Assembly (NCBI GenBank): GCA_013298245.1
Contig: JAAFHD010000088.1
Coordinates: forward strand, 1 to 10,561
Origin: Alphaproteobacteria bacterium
GTDB lineage: Bacteria; Pseudomonadota; Alphaproteobacteria; Acetobacterales; Acetobacteraceae
Direction: 5' to 3'
DNA length: 10,561 bases
Positions 7,176-10,561 of the stretch are shown piece after piece. Positions within the stretch are counted from its first letter, which is position 1; every line of letters starts with the position of its first letter. The notes beneath the pieces were generated by a model that saw only the letters and a program-made list of their open reading frames with translations, ran no database searches and was not told the origin of the DNA. A program made the translations under genes and the position numbers.

Positions 7176-8207
7176 TTAGCGTGCGGGCGGTGCATACAGC
7201 AGGCCGCCATTGTTCCAGGTGCGGTTCTGCCCGCGCTCCAGGCCCAGCGGCGTGTTGGTGCCGAGCCAACGCTCGTAGATCTCACCGTAGTTGCCGAAGG
7301 TGCGGATGATCTGGCGCGCGAAGTCAGGGCGGGCCGCGGACAGGCTCTCGCCCATATTGCCCTCGACGCCCAGCAGGCGGCGCACGACCGGGTTCGTGGA
7401 CGAACCGGCGATCTGTTCCACATTGGCGGCGGTGATGCCCATTTCCTCGGCGTCGATCAACGCGAAGACGGTCCAGGCCACGATGTTGGTCAGTTCCTCA
7501 TCGCCCTGGCGGATCACCGGGGAGAGCGGCTCCTTGCTGATGCGCTCGGGCAGGATCACGTGATCCGCCGGGCGGGTCAGCAGCGTGCGCTGCGCGGCAA
7601 GGGCCGCGAAGTCGTTGGTGAACACGTCGCAACGGCCGCTGTCATAGGCGCGGCGCAGTTCGTCCAGGTCCGAGATCACGACCGGGGTGAAGCGCATGTT
7701 GTGCTGGCGGAAGTAGTCCGAGATGTTCAGCTCGGTCGTCGTGCCGGGCTGCACGCACACCGTCGCACCGTTCAGGGCACGCGCGCTGGTCACGTTCAGG
7801 CGGCGCGGCACCATCACCGACTGGCCGTCATAGAAGGTGATCGCCGGGAAGTTGAAGCGGTTGACATTGCTGTCACGCGTCAGCGTCCAGGTGGAGTTGT
7901 TGGACAGGATGTCCACTTCGCCCGCGGCCAGCGCGGGGAAGCGCGACTGCGTCGTCACGGGGACGAATTCGACGCGCGCGGGGTCACCGAAGATGGTGAT
8001 GGCCACGGCGCGGCAGATTTCCACGTTGAAACCCTGCCAGCGGCCCTGGCTGTCGGGCACGCCGAAGCCGGGGTTGGAGGGGCCCTGCACGCCGCAGCGC
8101 AATGTCCCACGCGAACGGATCTGGTCCAGGTCACGGCCGGCAAGGGCTTCGCCCACGCCAAAAGCCATGAAGGCGGCCGCGGCTGCGGCCAGCATCTTCA
8201 GCTTCAT
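7176..8207 (-). CDS. aapJ: General L-amino acid ABC transporter substrate-binding protein AapJ
   Basis: Periplasmic receptor that captures L-amino acids and delivers them to AapQM. 343 aa, matching AapJ/BztA proteins of about 340 aa. A signal peptide spans residues 1-23 (MKLKMLAAAAAAF...GEALA), with cleavage before GRDLDQI. The mature protein has the family opening TLRCGVQGPSNPGFGVPD (35-52), WQGFNVEICRAVA (57-69), FPALAAGEVDIL (90-101) and the AapJ-type STWTLTRD (105-112), and it ends NNGGLLYAPPAR. The ATG at 8207 is preferred because it begins the signal peptide and has an AAGGAAA Shine-Dalgarno 6 nt upstream (8214-8220). The open frame extends 27 codons further to 8288, but those residues are unlike any signal sequence. 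First gene of the - strand unit; its promoter should lie in 8208-8390. Confidence 0.96.
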   Translation of the reverse strand: MKLKMLAAAAAAFMAFGVGEALAGRDLDQIRSRGTLRCGVQGPSNPGFGVPDSQGRWQGFNVEICRAVAITIFGDPARVEFVPVTTQSRFPALAAGEVDILSNNSTWTLTRDSNVNRFNFPAITFYDGQSVMVPRRLNVTSARALNGATVCVQPGTTTELNISDYFRQHNMRFTPVVISDLDELRRAYDSGRCDVFTNDFAALAAQRTLLTRPADHVILPERISKEPLSPVIRQGDEELTNIVAWTVFALIDAEEMGITAANVEQIAGSSTNPVVRRLLGVEGNMGESLSAARPDFARQIIRTFGNYGEIYERWLGTNTPLGLERGQNRTWNNGGLLYAPPAR

Positions 8208-8390
8208 TGAGTGTTTCCTTCGTTCTCCCGGTGCGCACCGCCTCCCGGCGCGTCCGTGGCCTGCCAGATGCCCGCAACGGCCGGACATATCAAGAGGATT
8301 GCGGTTCGGTCATGTGTTCCGCTGATGGATTCTGCCCGTGCAAGGTGCAACCGGCTTGCGAAGGGCGCTGCGTCGCGCCAAAGCGGGTGC
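8208..8390. promoter_or_regulatory. Divergent control region between aapJ and the methyltransferase gene
   Basis: The only sizeable non-coding interval in the window (183 nt), and it lies between divergent genes, so it must carry the aapJ promoter and probably that of the methyltransferase. A 12-bp perfect palindrome, cggtgcgcaccg (8229-8240), lies 21 nt upstream of the aapJ ATG and overlaps or neighbours two ctcccgg copies (8225-8231 and 8242-8248). It is a possible operator or leader element. I see no confident -35/-10 pair; TTGATA on the - strand near 8286-8291 has no good -10 partner. Confidence 0.4.
8214..8220 (-). promoter_or_regulatory. Ribosome binding site of aapJ
   Basis: AAGGAAA on the - strand, 6 nt before the ATG at 8207. 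It is one of the clearer Shine-Dalgarno sites in the window and settles the aapJ start in favour of 8207 over the upstream in-frame codon at 8288. Confidence 0.65.
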
Positions 8391-9617
8391 ATGTCAGACC
8401 CCGATTGGGCCGGCGCCACCCGCCTGCTTGTGGCCGCCCCACAGCTCTCCGCCGCGCACGCCGTGCTGGCCACCGCTGCGCGCGCCTTCCCCGACGATGC
8501 CCGCCCCTGGATCGCGCAAGCCGAACTGGCCGCGCTGGCGGATGACTACATCGCTGCCCGCCAGGCCATGCAGCACGCCGCGTTGCGCAAGCCCGCAACC
8601 CTGCCCGCCTGCCTGACGGATGACGCCGATGTCGCGCTGCGCCTGGCGCAGCTTTGGGTGTCGGTGGACCCGCACCATCGCCCATCGCGCTTCTGGCTGA
8701 CGCGCTGCCTGGAACGCTTCGCCTGGTTCGTGCCACCCGTGCCATCGGGCTACAGCGCGGAGAGCTACGCGGCCGCCGTCGCCCCCACCCTCGCACGCCT
8801 GGCCGCCGCCCCGCGCCACGCGGCCGATGCGCTGTCCTTCTGGACCAACTGGCTGGACCCGAGCGACGGCCCCGAACTGCGCGGGGAGGTGCTGTTATCG
8901 CAGGCCGGCGCGCATCGCCCGGCGCATTGGGGTGCTGTGCGGCTGCTGGAACGCCAGCGCGTGACGCGTGATGCCGCGCGCGCCGAAGACGCGCTGGGCC
9001 TGTTGCCCCTGTTCGCGGATGACGGCGCCTTCGGCGCGCTGCGCTTCCGGCTGGATGATGGCGATGTGGTCTCCCGCGATCAGCTCAACAGCGCGGTGGA
9101 AATCAACTGGCTGGCCGCGCGGCTGGGGCTTGGGCGCGATGCAACGCCGCTGCTGGTGGATATCGGCGCGGGCTATGGGCGGCTGGCGCATCGGTTCCTG
9201 CAAGCCTTTCCATCGGCGCGGGCGCTGGCGCTGGATGCGGTGCCAGGCACGAGTGCGATGGCGGAGCTTTACCTGGCGGCGCGTGGCTGCGCCGGGCGGG
9301 TGGAAACGGCCGGCCCGTCACGCCTGCTGGCGCCGTTGCCGGAAGGCGCACCGCGCATCGCCACCAACATCAATTCCTGGTCGGAGGCGCCGATGGCGTC
9401 GATCCGCGCCTGGTTGGAATTGCTCGGCGCGGCACGGATGGATTGGCTGCTGCTGGCCACGCATGACGCGACGGCGGTGACGCTGGAAAGCGACGGGCCG
9501 GGGCAGCCCATGCTGCCGGCCGTGCAGGCAGCCGGCTGGGTGCTGGATGATGACCGGCCGCGCTTTGCCAGCGAAGCCGGGTGGGGGTGCCAGATGTGGT
9601 TGTTCAGGCGCGGCTGA
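8391..9617 (+). CDS. TPR-like/SAM-dependent methyltransferase, putative sugar O-methyltransferase type
   Basis: 408 aa cytoplasmic protein with two parts. Residues about 15-70 look like one or two degenerate TPR helices (alternating Ala/Leu pattern, ARPWIAQAELAAL...DYIAARQAM, then Pro). The C-terminal half is a Rossmann methyltransferase: motif I LLVDIGAGYGRLAHRF (254-269), an acidic residue ending the second strand (D282 in ALALDAVPG), and NINSWSE (327-333) near the active site. The motif I form GxGYGRLA and the NINSxSE motif resemble proteins annotated as putative sugar O-methyltransferases, so a surface-polysaccharide sugar is a reasonable but unproven substrate. The ATG at 8391 is chosen because the upstream frame (back to 8211) is unlike protein and crosses the aapJ promoter region; its Shine-Dalgarno is weak. 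No glycosyltransferase genes are nearby. The 3' end overlaps the convergent tartrate dehydrogenase gene by 14 nt. Confidence 0.8.
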   Translation: MSDPDWAGATRLLVAAPQLSAAHAVLATAARAFPDDARPWIAQAELAALADDYIAARQAMQHAALRKPATLPACLTDDADVALRLAQLWVSVDPHHRPSRFWLTRCLERFAWFVPPVPSGYSAESYAAAVAPTLARLAAAPRHAADALSFWTNWLDPSDGPELRGEVLLSQAGAHRPAHWGAVRLLERQRVTRDAARAEDALGLLPLFADDGAFGALRFRLDDGDVVSRDQLNSAVEINWLAARLGLGRDATPLLVDIGAGYGRLAHRFLQAFPSARALALDAVPGTSAMAELYLAARGCAGRVETAGPSRLLAPLPEGAPRIATNINSWSEAPMASIRAWLELLGAARMDWLLLATHDATAVTLESDGPGQPMLPAVQAAGWVLDDDRPRFASEAGWGCQMWLFRRG

Positions 9618-10561
9618 CCGCCTCCGCAATCGCCTTGCCCACATCCACCGTGCCGGCATTGCCGCCCATGTCGCGCGTGCGCGGCCCGCCCTCGGCCAGC
9701 AGCGTCTCGATGGTCTTCACGATGGCATCCGCTGCGGCTTTTTCGCCCAGGTGTTCCAGCATCATGGCACCCGACCAGATCTGCCCGATCGGGTTGCAAA
9801 TCCACTTCCCCGCGATATCCGGCGCGCTGCCATGCACCGGCTCGAACATGGACGGAAACACCTTCTCCGGATTGATGTTCGCACTCGGCGCAATGCCGAT
9901 GGACCCCGCCACCGCCGGCCCCAGATCCGACAGGATATCGCCGAACAAATTCGACCCCACCACCACATCGAACCAGTCCGGGTGCTGCACGAAATGCGCG
10001 CAGAGGATGTCGATATGGAACTGGTCCGTGGTCACACCCGGATACTGCTTCGCCATCGCGGCAAAGCGTTCATCCCAATACGGCATGGTGAAGGTGATGC
10101 CGTTCGACTTGGTGGCCGATGTCACCTTCTTGCGCGGCCGCGTCATCGCCAGCTCAAACGCGTATTTCATGATACGGTCGGTGCCCGTGCGCGTCAGGAT
10201 GGATTGCTGGCTGACGAACTCGCGGTCCGTCCCCTCGAACATCCGTCCGCCGACGGAGCTGTATTCGCCCTCCGTGTTCTCGCGCACCACATAGAAATCA
10301 ATCTCCGCCGGCGTGCGATTGGCCAGCGGCGTGCGCGCGCCAGGCATCAGCTTGCACGGGCGCACATTCACATACTGGTCAAAACCGCGCCGGATCGGGA
10401 TCAACAACCCCCACAGCGACACATGGTCCGGAACACCTGGCCAACCGACCGCGCCCAGGAAAACACTGTCCGAATCCTTCAGTTGGTCCAGGCCGTCATC
10501 GGGCATCATCTTGCCGGTCTTGGCATAGGTGTCGCACGACCAATCGTAGTGCTTCAGCTCC
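9604..10561 (-). CDS. ttuC: Tartrate dehydrogenase / D-malate dehydrogenase family protein (5' end cut by window)
   Basis: NAD-dependent, divalent-metal beta-decarboxylating dehydrogenase of the isocitrate/isopropylmalate superfamily; studied TtuC/DmlA members oxidise tartrate and/or D-malate. The frame stays open to the right edge (visible start ELKHYDWSCDTYAKTGK, then MMPDDGL), so about 40 N-terminal residues are missing; about 318 of roughly 360 residues are seen. Motifs are FLGAVGWPGVPDHVSLWGLL, the substrate-loop form VVRENTEGEYSSVGGR that separates tartrate/malate enzymes from IPMDH and ICDH, the conserved Lys in TKSNG, the metal-binding Asp region NLFGDILSDLGP, and the NAD-site EPVHGSAPDIAGK. 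Its stop lies 14 nt inside the convergent methyltransferase gene. The promoter and upstream neighbours are outside the window. The choice between tartrate and D-malate cannot be made from sequence alone. Confidence 0.92.
   Translation of the reverse strand, partial: ELKHYDWSCDTYAKTGKMMPDDGLDQLKDSDSVFLGAVGWPGVPDHVSLWGLLIPIRRGFDQYVNVRPCKLMPGARTPLANRTPAEIDFYVVRENTEGEYSSVGGRMFEGTDREFVSQQSILTRTGTDRIMKYAFELAMTRPRKKVTSATKSNGITFTMPYWDERFAAMAKQYPGVTTDQFHIDILCAHFVQHPDWFDVVVGSNLFGDILSDLGPAVAGSIGIAPSANINPEKVFPSMFEPVHGSAPDIAGKWICNPIGQIWSGAMMLEHLGEKAAADAIVKTIETLLAEGGPRTRDMGGNAGTVDVGKAIAEAVSRA

Noticed and set aside
8208..8288. N-terminal extension of AapJ to an in-frame start at 8288
   Set aside because: The extra 27 residues are Arg/Gly/His-rich and would bury the signal peptide. 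The ATG at 8207 has a good Shine-Dalgarno.
8263..8291. Possible sigma-70 promoter for aapJ with TTGATA as -35 on the - strand
   Set aside because: At a 17-nt spacer the -10 would be CATCTG, matching the consensus at only two positions. Not strong enough to call.
8211..8390. N-terminal extension of the methyltransferase to 8211, 8268 or 8325
   Set aside because: The added residues look non-protein-like, the earliest start nearly touches the aapJ start, and none has a convincing ribosome site. 8391 gives a sensible protein.
9606..9623. Small hairpin (aggc...gg / ccgcct with a 2-nt bulge) over the convergent stops of the methyltransferase and tartrate dehydrogenase genes
   Set aside because: Only about 6 pairs with a bulge and no T run on either side. 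Expected by chance at this GC content.
1..10561. Search for defence, phage, mobile, CRISPR, toxin-antitoxin or biosynthetic cluster elements
   Set aside because: All sizeable coding regions are explained by transport, metabolic, envelope or methyltransferase genes. No direct-repeat arrays, terminal inverted repeats, integrases or toxin-like small genes were seen.

Overview
The window looks like an ordinary chromosomal stretch from a GC-rich alphaproteobacterium. The evidence is strong G/C third-position bias on both strands, an AapJQM-type general amino-acid transporter, an orphan TctC/Bug-type binding protein and a tartrate dehydrogenase homologue. That mix would fit Acetobacteraceae of the Roseomonas kind, but the lineage is an inference from gene content and style, not from a marker gene. 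I see no tRNA, rRNA, CRISPR array, insertion sequence, integrase or phage gene.

Layout, left to right. Bases 2-1676 (+ strand) hold the end of a peptide/nickel-type ABC transporter operon: a DppD/OppD-like ATPase cut by the window edge, and a complete DppF/OppF-like ATPase that overlaps it by 8 nt. The + strand unit meets a long - strand unit head-on, with 4 nt between the two stop codons and a GC-rich hairpin across them. Read in its own direction (8207 down to 1681), the - strand unit is aapJ, aapQ, aapM, a tctC-like binding protein, a secreted lytic transglycosylase and proA. The gaps are 86, 4, 25, 28 and 39 nt, so it could be one transcript. Bases 8208-8390 are a divergent control region. 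On the + strand, 8391-9617 encodes a TPR-like/SAM-dependent methyltransferase of the putative sugar O-methyltransferase type. Its 3' end overlaps by 14 nt the 3' end of a - strand tartrate dehydrogenase gene that runs off the right edge.

How the genes relate. AapJ would capture L-amino acids in the periplasm, and AapQ and AapM would form the membrane channel. The ATPase (AapP) that normally follows aapM is absent, and a TctC-like receptor lacking its own TctA/TctB membrane partners sits in its place. ProA makes glutamate-5-semialdehyde for proline synthesis, which could draw on imported glutamate, but proB is not here. The theme is uptake and use of peptides, amino acids and carboxylates, plus cell-envelope maintenance. 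I found no convincing undescribed system. The points most worth a second look are the aap operon without aapP, tandem hairpins between aapJ and aapQ, a hairpin touching the proA start codon, and the two-part methyltransferase.
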